Shown: positions 22,775 through 32,640, counted from the stretch's first letter. The stretch: DNA of 64,000 nucleotides from Dryocosmus kuriphilus (GCA_038277395.1 CM076196.1:129887410-129951409), one strand, 5' to 3'. Translations and numbers: made by a program. Notes: generated from the sequence alone by a model not told the origin.

Positions 22775-24574
22775 TTAAAACTTTAAGGATCTAGGCGTGA
22801 TTGATTTTGGTACGGAGATATTGGTATTAATCATTGGGATCGCTTCTTGTCGGTGTACAGTATTGGCTTTGTTTCCGAAACTACAATTCGTATAGCAATT
22901 ACCTATTAGACGTTTTACAAGGTCAATTACGGCGTTGAATATTCCTATTTTATACATAGTTAAGAAAGTGATTATGCCTAAAGATATATATCCTAGATAT
23001 CGCAGCCAGTCTAGAGCATTTTCTTTCCATGTTCGAATTCGGTGGTGACTCGAAATTGTTTCTAAAATGTTTTCGGCGTTTTCTAGGCTAAGGTGTGTGT
23101 TTCGTAACGTGTCTGGGTCAATGACGTTCGGTAGTAAGATCATCTTATTTTTTATTAAGGTCATATCTGGTATGTCTGTGTCGTACGTCAAGTTTAGTTT
23201 TATTGTTCGGGTAACGTTTAGGTCGTTGTTCATAATGTTCAATGATATTCTTGGTGACATGATTTTGCAATCGTGTCCGGTTATTATAAATGTTCCAACA
23301 TTAATGGTTTGGGAATCTATTGGATGATTAGGGCAAATCAAGTCGATTTGTTCGGTTTCGGTGAATATTGCTAGATATCCATTTGTGATTGGTATGTAGG
23401 TTTCTGGCTGTAGCAAGAATGTTCCTAGCTTGCATTTATTTTTTGATTGGGTTCTGAGGAGACTAGCATCACAGGTGTTTTGTTGATGAGTTAAAAAGTT
23501 TGGTTGTTGTCTCTTAAATATCTTGATTCCTTCCACTAGCTTACATTTACTTAGGCTTTCTTTGTCGGTTGGTACGTAGATGTACCTTCCCGTAAGAAGA
23601 TATTCGTGGTCTAATATGATGCTTGTAAAAACCCCATCCTTTTGTTTGTTTGGGAGAGGTATTATTCTTTCGATGGTTAGGATTTCATTTTTTAATATTG
23701 GTAATTTTATAAAGTATATTAAAGAATCTGTTTTTGTGAGTATGCTGATATCCGCTGAGTCAATTATTCTTTGGTAGTTTGTTTCTTGCCCTTCGAAGTG
23801 GTATCTCGTCTTGTGCTGGGTTTCAAATTCCTGAATAGTTGCTCTCATTATCGCGGGTGTGACTATTGTGGGCTCGATCATACCATGTTTACCGATGTTA
23901 ATTGCGTTTAGAGCGGTTGACAGGTCTTCGCTCATTTCAGTGATGAAAATCTCTAATGTCGTTATTTTGTCCCGTAATACTGACAGCCTTTTATCTTCGT
24001 TTGACGCGTTGGCTAATTGTTTCATTAGTTGGTTTTCGATTATTAAGTTGTTATTAAGGCTTCTCATATCTTGTGAAGAACTATCGAGGATTAGCTTAAT
24101 AACTTTTGTATTGTTTTTGACAATCTCAGACACTTTCTTGTTATCTGAGTAAATTTGGTCAAATTCGTGGTTAACCTTATTTTTGTCGTTTTGGGATAGT
24201 GTCCCGAAAAGTGTTTTCGAAATGTCTCCCACGAAATTAAATAAACCTCTTCTGAATCTAGTTTTACCCATTATATTATGTAGTAAGATTTCTTTTGTTT
24301 TTAATCGGTCGTATCTGTGGATCATACTATCGATAGTGCTTCTAATTGGGCAATTTTGATCGCAATTTTGGGTTATGAAATCTTTTAGTTTATTAATAGT
24401 GTACATTCTCTCGTAGGTATTGGTAAGATTAATTCCGATTATTAGTGTCCATTGTTCCTCGTAGATGGTGGCTAAACCGAGTTCCTCTTTATATAGATTA
24501 GTTGTCAGTGGCTCGATTTTCACTTGGGCCCTGGCAAGGACTATCATTGCTAGAAATAACGTGCTGATCCTCAT
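22775..24574 (-). CDS. env: Errantivirus envelope fusion protein
   Basis: I place the start at ATG 24574-24572, 599 codons, because a 3' splice site (pyrimidine-rich TTATTTTTCAG) lies immediately before it, as expected for a spliced env mRNA; the open frame itself reaches 24601. The first ~17 residues form a hydrophobic signal peptide ending near ARA. A furin-type site RFRR lies about residue 110, followed by a hydrophobic fusion-peptide-like stretch beginning GLFNFVGD. Several N-glycosylation sequons occur, and a transmembrane segment (YLGYISLGIITFLTMY) lies about 50 residues before the C-terminus, then a short cytoplasmic tail. This is the layout of insect F-like Env proteins, which mediate membrane fusion. 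The frame has no stop or frameshift. Confidence 0.95.
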   Translation of the reverse strand: MRISTLFLAMIVLARAQVKIEPLTTNLYKEELGLATIYEEQWTLIIGINLTNTYERMYTINKLKDFITQNCDQNCPIRSTIDSMIHRYDRLKTKEILLHNIMGKTRFRRGLFNFVGDISKTLFGTLSQNDKNKVNHEFDQIYSDNKKVSEIVKNNTKVIKLILDSSSQDMRSLNNNLIIENQLMKQLANASNEDKRLSVLRDKITTLEIFITEMSEDLSTALNAINIGKHGMIEPTIVTPAIMRATIQEFETQHKTRYHFEGQETNYQRIIDSADISILTKTDSLIYFIKLPILKNEILTIERIIPLPNKQKDGVFTSIILDHEYLLTGRYIYVPTDKESLSKCKLVEGIKIFKRQQPNFLTHQQNTCDASLLRTQSKNKCKLGTFLLQPETYIPITNGYLAIFTETEQIDLICPNHPIDSQTINVGTFIITGHDCKIMSPRISLNIMNNDLNVTRTIKLNLTYDTDIPDMTLIKNKMILLPNVIDPDTLRNTHLSLENAENILETISSHHRIRTWKENALDWLRYLGYISLGIITFLTMYKIGIFNAVIDLVKRLIGNCYTNCSFGNKANTVHRQEAIPMINTNISVPKSITPRSLKF

Positions 24575-24587
24575 CTGAAAAATAAGG
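24575..24587 (-). promoter_or_regulatory. 3' splice site for env mRNA
   Basis: CTTATTTTTCAG on the minus strand abuts the env ATG. In gypsy-type errantiviruses Env is made from a spliced RNA; the donor should lie in the leader or early gag but I cannot point to it. Confidence 0.6.
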
Positions 24588-24608
24588 CATAACGTTATCA
24601 ATGTGGAC

Positions 24609-27600
24609 TTATACCACCTTATTTTTCGCTAATAATTTTAAGTTGTTATTACTGTTCAAAATATCGATTATTTTATAAGGGCCTTTCCAAGGAGGGTCTA
24701 GTTTGTTGTTTTTTGCATTATTTTTCACTTTAACTAACTGGTTCACCTTATACAATGGGTGGTGTTTGGTGATTCTTGAATCGAGATACTTTTTTGTCTT
24801 TTCATTTTCTAAGCTGATTCTTTCTCTGACTTTTGCTAAGTTTATCTCGTGTTTCTTTTTCCATTTTTTAATTAGCTCTTGGTAGGTTATCTTTGGGTTT
24901 TGTTGGATGGTTGACGGTAGATTGGGTTCTCGTCCGAATGTGAGTTCAAAAGGCGAGAATCCAGTGGTTTGGTTTTTTGTCGTGTTTATCACGAAATTTA
25001 TGAATTTCAAGTTGTCGTCCCATTCCCTGTTATTTTCTGTCATAGATGTTTTGATCAGATTTCCTAAAGCCGAATGCATCCTCTCGATGTTCCCGTTTGA
25101 TTGTGGGTGGAAAGCGGTTGTTTTTATATGTTGTATTTTGAGGGTTTCTTCGAATTGTTGCATCAGGTCGGAAATGAAATTTTGGCCTTGATCGGTTAGT
25201 ATTGTCTTCGGGGCTCCGAAAGTATATATATAGTGGTCTATTAATTGCTCAATTATGTCTTTGGTGGTTTCGTTTTTTAAAGGGAGGAGTACCGTATATC
25301 TGGTTAAACGGTCTTGTATACTTAGTATGTATTTATTACCTTTAAGTGTTTCTGGTAAAGGTCCATATATATCCATAGCTATTTTATCATTTGGTTTTAG
25401 AGGGATGTCGGGAATTACACTTTCCATTTGATATTTAATTCTCGTCGTTTTGTTAAGTTGGCAAATCGGACAATGTTTCACGTATTTTTTAACATCATTT
25501 TCCATGTTAATCCAGTGTCCTAGTTTTTGTGCCTTTTCTAGAGTGTTCTGCTCACCCATGTGGCTCGCATGTGCTTCTTTCACGATTGTTTCCCTTTCTT
25601 CTTTCGTCAGTTCTCTCGTGTTAACGAAACATAATGAGAATGTGTTTTGTGGGTAAAATATTGATAAAAATTCTAGCATTTCTTGGAGTAGCTCCTTTTC
25701 CAATGGGGAAATTAGGGGGTCTCCTATACGGATGCGTATAATAGTCAGTTTTTTTGCTAGTATTTCTTCTATGAGTTGGCCTAATTTTCTTAGCCATTGT
25801 TCCTCATTAAATTCCGGTAGGTCTTCTCTTTTCAATGTTCTCCAGAGTTTTCCTACTGCGTTGGGTTTTACTTTGATTTTTCCTGGAATAGGGTTTAATC
25901 GCCATTGCATGAAGTCGGTATATAAATTTTCTGATTCGGGTTGTTTATCTGGTTCCTCTTCCTTCTCTGAGTTTGTTTCGGGCGAAGGTTCTCTCGTTAC
26001 TCTGTCTGGTAATTTTATTTTGTCTTCTCCCTGTAGGATCCTGTCTTCTCTAATTACTGGAGTGTCGAATATCTCTATTTCCGGTAATAGGTCTTCTAGA
26101 TCTGTTTCTCCTTCTTCTTTCTCTGCTATCCCTGCGCTTTCCATTGCTTGGAGCAGGGAGTCTTTCGTTATAGCAAATACTTGTCCTATATCTTTGCTGT
26201 TAATGGGAAAGAGTCTAGACAGACAATCTGCTACCTTATTCTCCTTACCCTTTAGGTATTCTATTTCATAAACGTATTCTTCGAGCCTTAGTCTCCACCT
26301 CAGTAGGCGGGAGCTAGGGTCCTTTACGTTATGCAGCCAGATTAATGCCTTGTGATCGGTTTGTATGGTGAATTTTTTCCCTAGTAAATATTGTCTTAAA
26401 CGTTTGACGGCCCATACTATTGCTAGCAGTTCTTTTTCGCTAGTTGTGTAATTTTGTTCGGCCTTATTCAGAGTTCTTGAGATGAACAGGCATGGGTGCC
26501 CTTCTTGAGAAAGGACTGCCCCTAGTCCGAAGTTGGAAGCATCGGTCGTCAAGACAAATTGTTTATTAAAATCTGGGAATTTCAACACTGGTGCGGATGT
26601 CAAAGCAGTTTTCAGGGATTGGAAGGCCTTTTCACAGTTCGGCGTCCAATTAAATGGTGTTTCTTTTTGTGTCAGTAGTGTTAGGGGTTTAGCGATAGTG
26701 GAGAAATTTTTTATGAATTTCCTATAATAGCCGGTTAAACCAAGGAAAGGTTGGATGTCTTTTATTGTTTTTAATTGTTTAAAATCGAAGATTTTCTGGA
26801 TTTTTTCGTTATTCGGTTTTACTCCGTCTTTTGTTATAATGTGTCCTAGGTATTCCAGTTCCGGTTTTAAATATTCGCATTTCGTCGGTTCCAATTTTAA
26901 TCCTAAATCGATAATGCGTTGCAGCACGAGTTCAAGGTTGTTATTATGTTCCTGGATTGTACTTCCAAATATTACTATGTCATCGATATATACTAGGCAG
27001 TGTTTTCCAATGAGTCCATGGAATGCTCTATCCATCATTCTTTGGAATGTGGCTGGAGCGTTTTTCAGGCCGAAGGGCATTCTATTATATTCAAAGTGTC
27101 CTTGTTTTGTCGAGAACGCGGTATACTTTTTACACTCCTCCTTCATCGGTATTTGATGGAAACCTGCACTTAGGTCGAGGGCAGAAAAGAATTTCGCTTT
27201 CCCGAGTTGATCCAATATATCATCGATTACTGGTAACGGGTATGCGTCTTGGTCTGTGTCTTTGTTGATCTGCCTGTAATCTATGACCATTCGTAATTTT
27301 TCTCCTTTTTTAGGTACAATCCACAATGGAGAGTTGAATGAGGATTGTGAATGTTTTATTATTCCTTTGTCCAAAAGTTTTTGCGTTTCTTCCAGAGCGA
27401 ATTCTTTGTGTCTTTCGGGTAGTTTGTGTGATTTTAAGTTTATTACCTTACCCGAGTTTAAAGTGATTTCGTGCTCAGTTAGCGCTGTGCAAGGTAGTGG
27501 ATCTCCAGGTAGTACGTATGCCTTTTTGTGTTTTGAAATGATTTTCTTTATTGTCTGTTGGTTTTCTTTTTCAATGTGGTTTATTTTACAGGTTTCTAAT

Positions 27601-28385
27601 AGTTTTTGTAGTTGTTCTAGTTCATCGTGGGTGTTTCCTTTTATTTTTTCGGATTTGAATGGGGAGATCTTTATTGATTTTACCTTTTCGTATTTAATTT
27701 CCTCAGGCACTTTGGTTGGTTGTTCTGAGTAGTTGAAGAATGGTACTTGTATTTCTTTGTTTTTAACTGTGTATAATCCGTCAGGAATATTACTTTGCTT
27801 CTCTATCCAAATATCTGTATGATTTTCATTACTCTTAATTCTACATATTTTAGCTTCCATCGGTGCTACGAATTCTCCGTCATCGTGTAGTGGTAGTTTC
27901 GTTTTTTCGATTACCGCATGTGTTGGTGTTATGGCGTATCTAGAGAATTTTTTGAAGAATGGTAGCCCTAAAATTCCATCCTCGGGCAACGGGAAATTTT
28001 GGTCCACTACGTGGAATAAGTGGGATTTTCCAAAGTAATTTAAGTATACTGCTTCATGGGATTCTCGGTTGTCATTTCCCATCTGAAATTTCTTGGAATA
28101 TTTAATCTTATTTACTTCCTGGGGAATTGCATTTTCTTTTATTATATTTATGGCAGCTCCGGTGTCGACTAATAATCTGTAGTCTCCTCTACATCCTCTT
28201 CCCCTAATGGACTGTAGCTTTCCGGAGACTGTATTAATTCTGCTTGCTCCAGATAATTTTCGTGTTCCAGGATCTCTTCTTCTGTCATCTCCTGGTTCTC
28301 TAAACATTCCTCCTCTTGGATATTTCTTACTTGCGGTGGTCTTGTTTGGGATTGTCCGTGCTGAAAAGTTTGTCTGTGGAGGCAT
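24609..28385 (-). CDS. pol: Errantivirus Pol polyprotein
   Basis: 1258 codons without a stop from the first Met; the frame is open further upstream and is probably entered by -1 frameshifting from gag rather than at that Met. Domains in order: aspartic protease with DTG at residues 74-76; reverse transcriptase with YIDD about residue 465; RNase H with TTDAS about 612 and later acidic residues in SEKEL and TDHKAL; a charged linker about 745-800; integrase with a zinc-binding H...H...CPICQ block about 935-975, then D of MDIYG (~1004), D of LTDQG (~1065) and E of NGNIER (~1100); and a GPY-type C-terminal patch (WKGPYK). It matures Gag, copies RNA into DNA and integrates it. The stop lies 8 bp before the open frame of env. 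Confidence 0.97.
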   Translation of the reverse strand: MPPQTNFSARTIPNKTTASKKYPRGGMFREPGDDRRRDPGTRKLSGASRINTVSGKLQSIRGRGCRGDYRLLVDTGAAINIIKENAIPQEVNKIKYSKKFQMGNDNRESHEAVYLNYFGKSHLFHVVDQNFPLPEDGILGLPFFKKFSRYAITPTHAVIEKTKLPLHDDGEFVAPMEAKICRIKSNENHTDIWIEKQSNIPDGLYTVKNKEIQVPFFNYSEQPTKVPEEIKYEKVKSIKISPFKSEKIKGNTHDELEQLQKLLETCKINHIEKENQQTIKKIISKHKKAYVLPGDPLPCTALTEHEITLNSGKVINLKSHKLPERHKEFALEETQKLLDKGIIKHSQSSFNSPLWIVPKKGEKLRMVIDYRQINKDTDQDAYPLPVIDDILDQLGKAKFFSALDLSAGFHQIPMKEECKKYTAFSTKQGHFEYNRMPFGLKNAPATFQRMMDRAFHGLIGKHCLVYIDDIVIFGSTIQEHNNNLELVLQRIIDLGLKLEPTKCEYLKPELEYLGHIITKDGVKPNNEKIQKIFDFKQLKTIKDIQPFLGLTGYYRKFIKNFSTIAKPLTLLTQKETPFNWTPNCEKAFQSLKTALTSAPVLKFPDFNKQFVLTTDASNFGLGAVLSQEGHPCLFISRTLNKAEQNYTTSEKELLAIVWAVKRLRQYLLGKKFTIQTDHKALIWLHNVKDPSSRLLRWRLRLEEYVYEIEYLKGKENKVADCLSRLFPINSKDIGQVFAITKDSLLQAMESAGIAEKEEGETDLEDLLPEIEIFDTPVIREDRILQGEDKIKLPDRVTREPSPETNSEKEEEPDKQPESENLYTDFMQWRLNPIPGKIKVKPNAVGKLWRTLKREDLPEFNEEQWLRKLGQLIEEILAKKLTIIRIRIGDPLISPLEKELLQEMLEFLSIFYPQNTFSLCFVNTRELTKEERETIVKEAHASHMGEQNTLEKAQKLGHWINMENDVKKYVKHCPICQLNKTTRIKYQMESVIPDIPLKPNDKIAMDIYGPLPETLKGNKYILSIQDRLTRYTVLLPLKNETTKDIIEQLIDHYIYTFGAPKTILTDQGQNFISDLMQQFEETLKIQHIKTTAFHPQSNGNIERMHSALGNLIKTSMTENNREWDDNLKFINFVINTTKNQTTGFSPFELTFGREPNLPSTIQQNPKITYQELIKKWKKKHEINLAKVRERISLENEKTKKYLDSRITKHHPLYKVNQLVKVKNNAKNNKLDPPWKGPYKIIDILNSNNNLKLLAKNKVV

Positions 28386-28657
28386 TGGGAAGCGAAGTGG
28401 CCTAATTTACCGCACTTGTGGCATGATAATTTTGCTCTTTCTGCCAATGGTAGAGTTTGGTTTAAAGCTTTCGCCCCAGCGGCGGCTGTTGTGTTGGCGT
28501 TTATTCTAGGAGGCAGTATGGGTCTTTGCGTAAACCTGGGGGTTGGTCGGGGTGCCGTTGGCGTATTTCTAACTGGTTGTGATTCTTTTAACCAAGTTTC
28601 ATACTCTGCTGCCTCTTTCTGGGCCTCCATTAGTGTTGCTGGTTTCATTGCTCGCAC
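28169..28657 (-). CDS. gag: gag, C-terminal part with zinc knuckle (frame 2)
   Basis: This frame contains the end of the capsid-like region (MKPATLMEA), a proline/arginine-rich linker and one CCHC zinc knuckle, C-HK-C-GKLG-H-FASQ-C, at roughly residues 80-93, which would bind genomic RNA. It overlaps pol by about 215 bp in the -1 relation, the usual gag/pol arrangement. The open frame extends a little upstream of 28657 and must be joined to the N-terminal gag frame; a single indel near 28670 separates them. The nominal start at 28657 is a GTG and is not a real initiation codon. Confidence 0.85.
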   Translation of the reverse strand: MRAMKPATLMEAQKEAAEYETWLKESQPVRNTPTAPRPTPRFTQRPILPPRINANTTAAAGAKALNQTLPLAERAKLSCHKCGKLGHFASQCLHRQTFQHGQSQTRPPQVRNIQEEECLENQEMTEEEILEHENYLEQAELIQSPESYSPLGEEDVEETTDY

Positions 28658-29484
28658 TTGGATTCGATTTCTCGCCTTAGGTTTAACATATATCGGTTAA
28701 TCGCCTCTTTTTCCTCAATCTTCATTCTGAGCCGTCTTTCGGTTCCTGTTGAGGATGCCTGTACTGCGTAATTCAGTTCATTTAGTATCTGTTTAAAGCG
28801 TAATGAAAAGTTCTGAATGGTTTCGTTCGGACCCTGTTTACATGACTCCATTCTACTTTTGATTGATAGGGTTGAGCCTGTCTGTTTTAAGTTTTGTCTT
28901 AAGGCTTCGTATAAATCATTGAAAGTATTTATAGGGGTGTAACGTATTGCCTTGTCCGCATTACCGGTGATTTTCTCTGCTAGGATAAAATCAAGTAGTA
29001 ATTGTGGTTGAGAGCATTGGGTTTTTGTTCTCATTACGGTTTTTATGAAGTCCTCCACGCCCATGTCGTCTTGTCCATTAATGGGTTTGATAGCTCTAAT
29101 GATGTCTTTGGCCGGTATCCCTTCGGGCAAGCGTGACACTTGATGAGGTTCTAATGACTGTTGGTTCCTTGCAGTGGGTTCGTATCTGCTTCTCCATCTC
29201 AACCTAGCATGTTCTACCTCAGACTCTTGGTCTTCTGTTATCCTTCCTTCGTTTATTTCTTCGGTGTCTGTCAGAATGTTACTTTTTATTCCGATTCTCG
29301 CTAATATTTCTTTTCCTTCTTCCATTCTTTTTTCATTTTCCTTGGATAATATAGAAATATTTCCCGTTGCTGTTGATTGGCTGATAACTAACTTGCTTAT
29401 GCTATTCCTGATTTCCTCGATTGCCTTGAGTAAATCGATCGGACTTCCTTCCGTTGAAGCGCGGGTTTGTGCGGGGGAGTCCAT
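28645..29484 (-). CDS. gag: gag, N-terminal part (frame 1)
   Basis: 279 codons from ATG 29484, following a ~900-bp leader. It has a charged, helical N-terminus and a capsid-like domain with the conserved retrotransposon gag features (DDMGVEDFIKTV, later LRQNLKQ and the QNFSLRFKQ stretch). It ends prematurely with TGA at 28645-28647 after IESKCEQ, 10-20 codons past the point where the other frame becomes Gag-like. The structural role is to form the particle. Either a single-base indel, a sequencing/assembly slip, or an unusual recoding site accounts for the break; an indel is by far the simplest. Confidence 0.85.
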   Translation of the reverse strand: MDSPAQTRASTEGSPIDLLKAIEEIRNSISKLVISQSTATGNISILSKENEKRMEEGKEILARIGIKSNILTDTEEINEGRITEDQESEVEHARLRWRSRYEPTARNQQSLEPHQVSRLPEGIPAKDIIRAIKPINGQDDMGVEDFIKTVMRTKTQCSQPQLLLDFILAEKITGNADKAIRYTPINTFNDLYEALRQNLKQTGSTLSIKSRMESCKQGPNETIQNFSLRFKQILNELNYAVQASSTGTERRLRMKIEEKEAINRYMLNLRREIESKCEQ

Positions 29485-30361
29485 TTCTGTGATGCTCTGT
29501 GGTTCAGTCTAGTCACTGTCAGAGTTATTTGTTGCGTGGCGTTTGATAACGTCAAATGGGAAATTAATGCCCTACTCTATTTGTGTGCGTGTACTTATTT
29601 TAGATATGTCGGGTGTAATTACCGCGTAACAAATTAGTGTAGTTTGGACTCTGTCCTTTAGTACAAAGAAATGCTTCGTATCGTTCTACTACAATACGAA
29701 CGATTTCAATGTAGGTTTTTTGTTTTTATTGAGGAGAGGTAGGGCTTGCGAGCACGCGAAGTATGCCTCACCCAATACTTGAAATTCTACTCCACCCGAT
29801 GTGAAACAAACTTTGGTTTTACATCGGTCGCCTTCCACAGACCGCAAAGGAGATTGACACTTATCAAGTATTGTTTTACGATTTGTTTTTACGATTTGTA
29901 CCTACTTACTCTATCATGCACTTACAGTGAATTTTCGTCCTTTTGACAACTGACTGAAGATCCGTAGAGTTTCGCTCGTTGTCCGGATTCCCAATTCGGC
30001 TGGTGACGTGTCCCCAAGCTGCTACTGCTGATTTCCTTTGGAGCGGGTGTGGCTAACTCGTCCTCTTGTTGCTTAGGCAGATGCCTCCTCCGTCTGATTA
30101 CGGGCCTCGTACAGTTTTGTCTTCTTGAGCTTTCTTATTGCTATTCTACGTAGAATAGGTCCTACTTAATTCAGACGTTAATTTCAATAGCAATAATATG
30201 GCTCTAGTGTTTTCGGGCTGACCGTAGTGCAGTCCGGAGTTCGTTTCTAGTTATTTCGCTGGATTTTCTTTTCTTTATCGTCTTCCAGGCCTCCGCTGCT
30301 TATGTGAATAGAAAGGTTTTTAATTTTTCTCCGTGGAGAATACTTTCTTTCGAAGCACTAC
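29485..30361 (-). other. Errantivirus 5' leader
   Basis: About 880 bp between primer site and gag with no supported gene; expected to carry packaging signals and the splice donor for env. Confidence 0.7.
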
Positions 30362-30384
30362 ACGGATCCTGGCAGGATCGCCAA
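30362..30384 (-). promoter_or_regulatory. Primer-binding site
   Basis: TGGCGATCCTGCCAGGATCC on the minus strand, two to three bases from the 5' LTR. Its complement would be a tRNA 3' end ATCCTGGCAGGATCG-CCA; the pattern is nearest to an arginine tRNA, which is inference. Confidence 0.85.
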
Positions 30385-30386
30385 AA

Positions 30387-30573
30387 TGTTACACTGAAAA
30401 ATACACTGGGTACTTTTTAAAAAGGCGTGATATCTCTGAAGAGATATCACTGGTCTTTATTCACACGTGCGTACAATAGCTAGACAAAATTAGAACTGCT
30501 GTTGTGGGCCTAATGCCCCCTATATATACGTGTTGCTTATCTAAATTGGCTGTAAGCCTGTGGCTATATTACA
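30387..30573 (-). repeat. 5' LTR
   Basis: 187 bp, identical to 22553-22739 by direct reading, with the same TATA box, AATAAA (30456-30461) and hairpin. It should drive transcription towards lower coordinates. Confidence 0.97.
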
Positions 30574-31200
30574 CAGGTATTTTTAAGATTTTTATTTCTT
30601 AATTTAACATCACTCAGTATGATTCCTCTATCAACTAAATTTTTGATTTAAAAAATCTTTTGTTTAAAGAGTGATGAGAATTATAATTAAGATATTGATC
30701 AGAAGATGTTGGCTTTTTATATCAATCTGTAACAAGAAGACTCTTTTCCATTTTTATTATAGATAAGTCCAAATAATTAAACTGTTGTTAATTTCTACTT
30801 CATTTGTAAATTATATTGATTTATCTATGTCATTGAATATGTTAAGAAAATCTCCTATTTTTTTGTTGTCCAAATATGTCGTATTTTTCTCTATAAGAAT
30901 TTTTTAAAAATTGCTTGGACGTTAAATGCTTGGGTGTGAGTTTAGAAAGTTTTATGCTTCTTATTTTTCTTTATTATCTCCTATTGTATCCATAGGTATG
31001 ATGATGAAAATATCATCTACATACCTTTTATAGAAAATAGGTTTAAAATTTAATCTGGATAATACCCTTTTCTCAATATCTTCTAATACTATATTAGCAA
31101 TTATTGGAGAGAGCGGAGAACCACTCGGATAACCTGATGTTTGTTTGTAATATTGATTATCAAGCGAAAAAAACTGTGAATCGGGAACCTGGAGCAATGT
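30574..31200 (-). pseudogene. Penelope-like reverse transcriptase, 5' half of the split element
   Basis: The best frame (31197-30961) has SGYPSGSPLSPIIANIVLED and then YKRYVDDIF, the RT boxes B and C (catalytic YVDD) in the form typical of Penelope-like elements. Beyond its stop, in shifted frames to 30574, RT thumb-like sequence is still readable (IFNDIDKSI, FTNEVE, YLNYNSHHSLNKR). The match breaks exactly at the errantivirus target duplication and resumes at 22548. Several frameshifts and stops mean the element was dead or decayed after insertion. Confidence 0.85.
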
Positions 31201-31792
31201 TGGAGGAAGTGTGTTGAACTTCGAGGGGATTATGTTGAAAAATAAGGTACTTTGTAAAACTAAAACTCTAATGACAGAATTCTTAGAAATTTACAGATTT
31301 AAACCGCAAGAATCAAACGACTAAATTTGGACCAACACTCATGCAAATACCCCTGTTCAAGATAAAAAAAAAGATTGAAGAAAATGAAGGCGACCTCAAA
31401 ATTAACTTTTGTCTCTCATTATCATTAGGGTAACTTTTTATATGAACCTTACTTTAAATACATATGTTCTTCTTTATGTAAACTATAATCTACAATTTTT
31501 CACTTGTCATCATGTCGTCGGTCCAAAAACATCTCCACATTGTATGTTTGTTTTTGTTTTTAATTAACGATATTTTTATTCATGGCTTTGTTAGCTACTG
31601 ATATATTACTATACTGAATAATGCTTTACTAATATCGCTGATTGTTGAACCACATTAATTGTTAACAATGTGGTTCGTATTATATAATTGATTGGATCTT
31701 GTCATCTGTTTTTGATTAATGGATTTCATATATGCAGGTAATTTATAAGTCATATTTCGTAATTTTTAAAATTTATATATATAATTTTCCGT
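31201..31792 (-). mobile_element. Penelope-like element, 5' region
   Basis: Upstream of the RT; 31430-31790 is repeated in inverse orientation at 9793-10150. It includes a 26-bp palindrome (ACCACATT...AATGTGGT) at 31652-31676. No intact frame is readable. Confidence 0.65.
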
Positions 31793-31794
31793 TA

Positions 31795-32015
31795 TCCAGA
31801 TTTATCCTATACGTCAGGATTTTGAGATATACTAACCTAAATGTGCAAAAATAGTCATTTTTAGCCATATTTGGAACAATATAACATAACAAGCGAATTT
31901 TGTTTATTAAAACTGTTTACGCCATCGTTTAGTCCTCCTTTTTATTAACATATTAATAATTTTTGCATTTCTAAATTACAATATCTCGAAATCCTGACGT
32001 ACAGGAAGAATTTGG
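31795..32015. repeat. Short inverted-repeat element
   Basis: CGTCAGGATTTTGAGATAT near 31815 is the inverse of ATATCTCGAAATCCTGACG near 31980, giving a ~220-bp foldback with arms of about 30 bp. Confidence 0.6.
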
Positions 32016-32309
32016 CCAACGGATTTGTTTTTAGGACATCAGAATCCTTCGGGGTCACCTAGTTCGGTCTTTGGGTACAAACAAAAAGTAATATTTGTCG
32101 GCTTGTGCAATTCTTCACATTCTTTGTTCGTTTTTCAGTGTAAAACTGAAATTGTTAATGTGCCATATCTCGGTTTTAAAAAAAATCGGTTCGGGATGAT
32201 CCAAAATGAAAATGAAAGGTAAAAAGGAGTACTAAACGATGGCGTCAGCGGTTTTGAGAAAAAATTCGGTTCTCGTGTTATATTATTTTAAATATGGCTA
32301 TTTTTAAAC

Positions 32310-32640
32310 TTTCAAAAAAAAAAAAAAAGTTTTTTCATTTGACATTTAGAAAATTTACGGTCATGACAGGCTAGCCAGCGTCTGATCTGGGCCCAATCTG
32401 ACCGACTAGATGATGAGAAAAAATACCTTTTTTGCAATATTAATTTTTCGTTTTTGGTATTTTCAAACACCATGCTTATTTTTGGAAACATGGAAAAAAA
32501 GTTTTTTCCATTTGACACTTTTGGAGGCAAAAATCATGAGGAAAAAAGTACCTTTTTTGTAATATTCATTTTTCGTTTTTGGTATTTTCAAACACCGGTT
32601 TTACTTTTGGAAATGTGCAGAGAAAATTTCGGTTTGACAC
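32310..32640. repeat. 125-bp tandem duplication
   Basis: AATATTAATTTTTCG at 32436 and AATATTCATTTTTCG at 32561 begin units that continue with TTTTGGTATTTTCAAACACC and a TTTGACACT phrase; partial third unit on the left. Confidence 0.8.

Larger units (their letters stand above)
22553..30573 (-). mobile_element. Full-length errantivirus (gypsy-type endogenous retrovirus)
   Basis: An 8021-bp provirus on the minus strand: two 187-bp LTRs that I find identical base for base, 4-bp target duplication, primer-binding site, leader, gag, pol in the -1 frame, env with its own splice acceptor, and a polypurine tract. The gene order and the furin-cleaved F-like Env are those of Errantivirus (Metaviridae). 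Identical LTRs mean a very recent insertion. One frameshift splits gag; pol and env are open throughout. It sits inside a Penelope-like element, between that element's RT and endonuclease halves. Confidence 0.97.
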
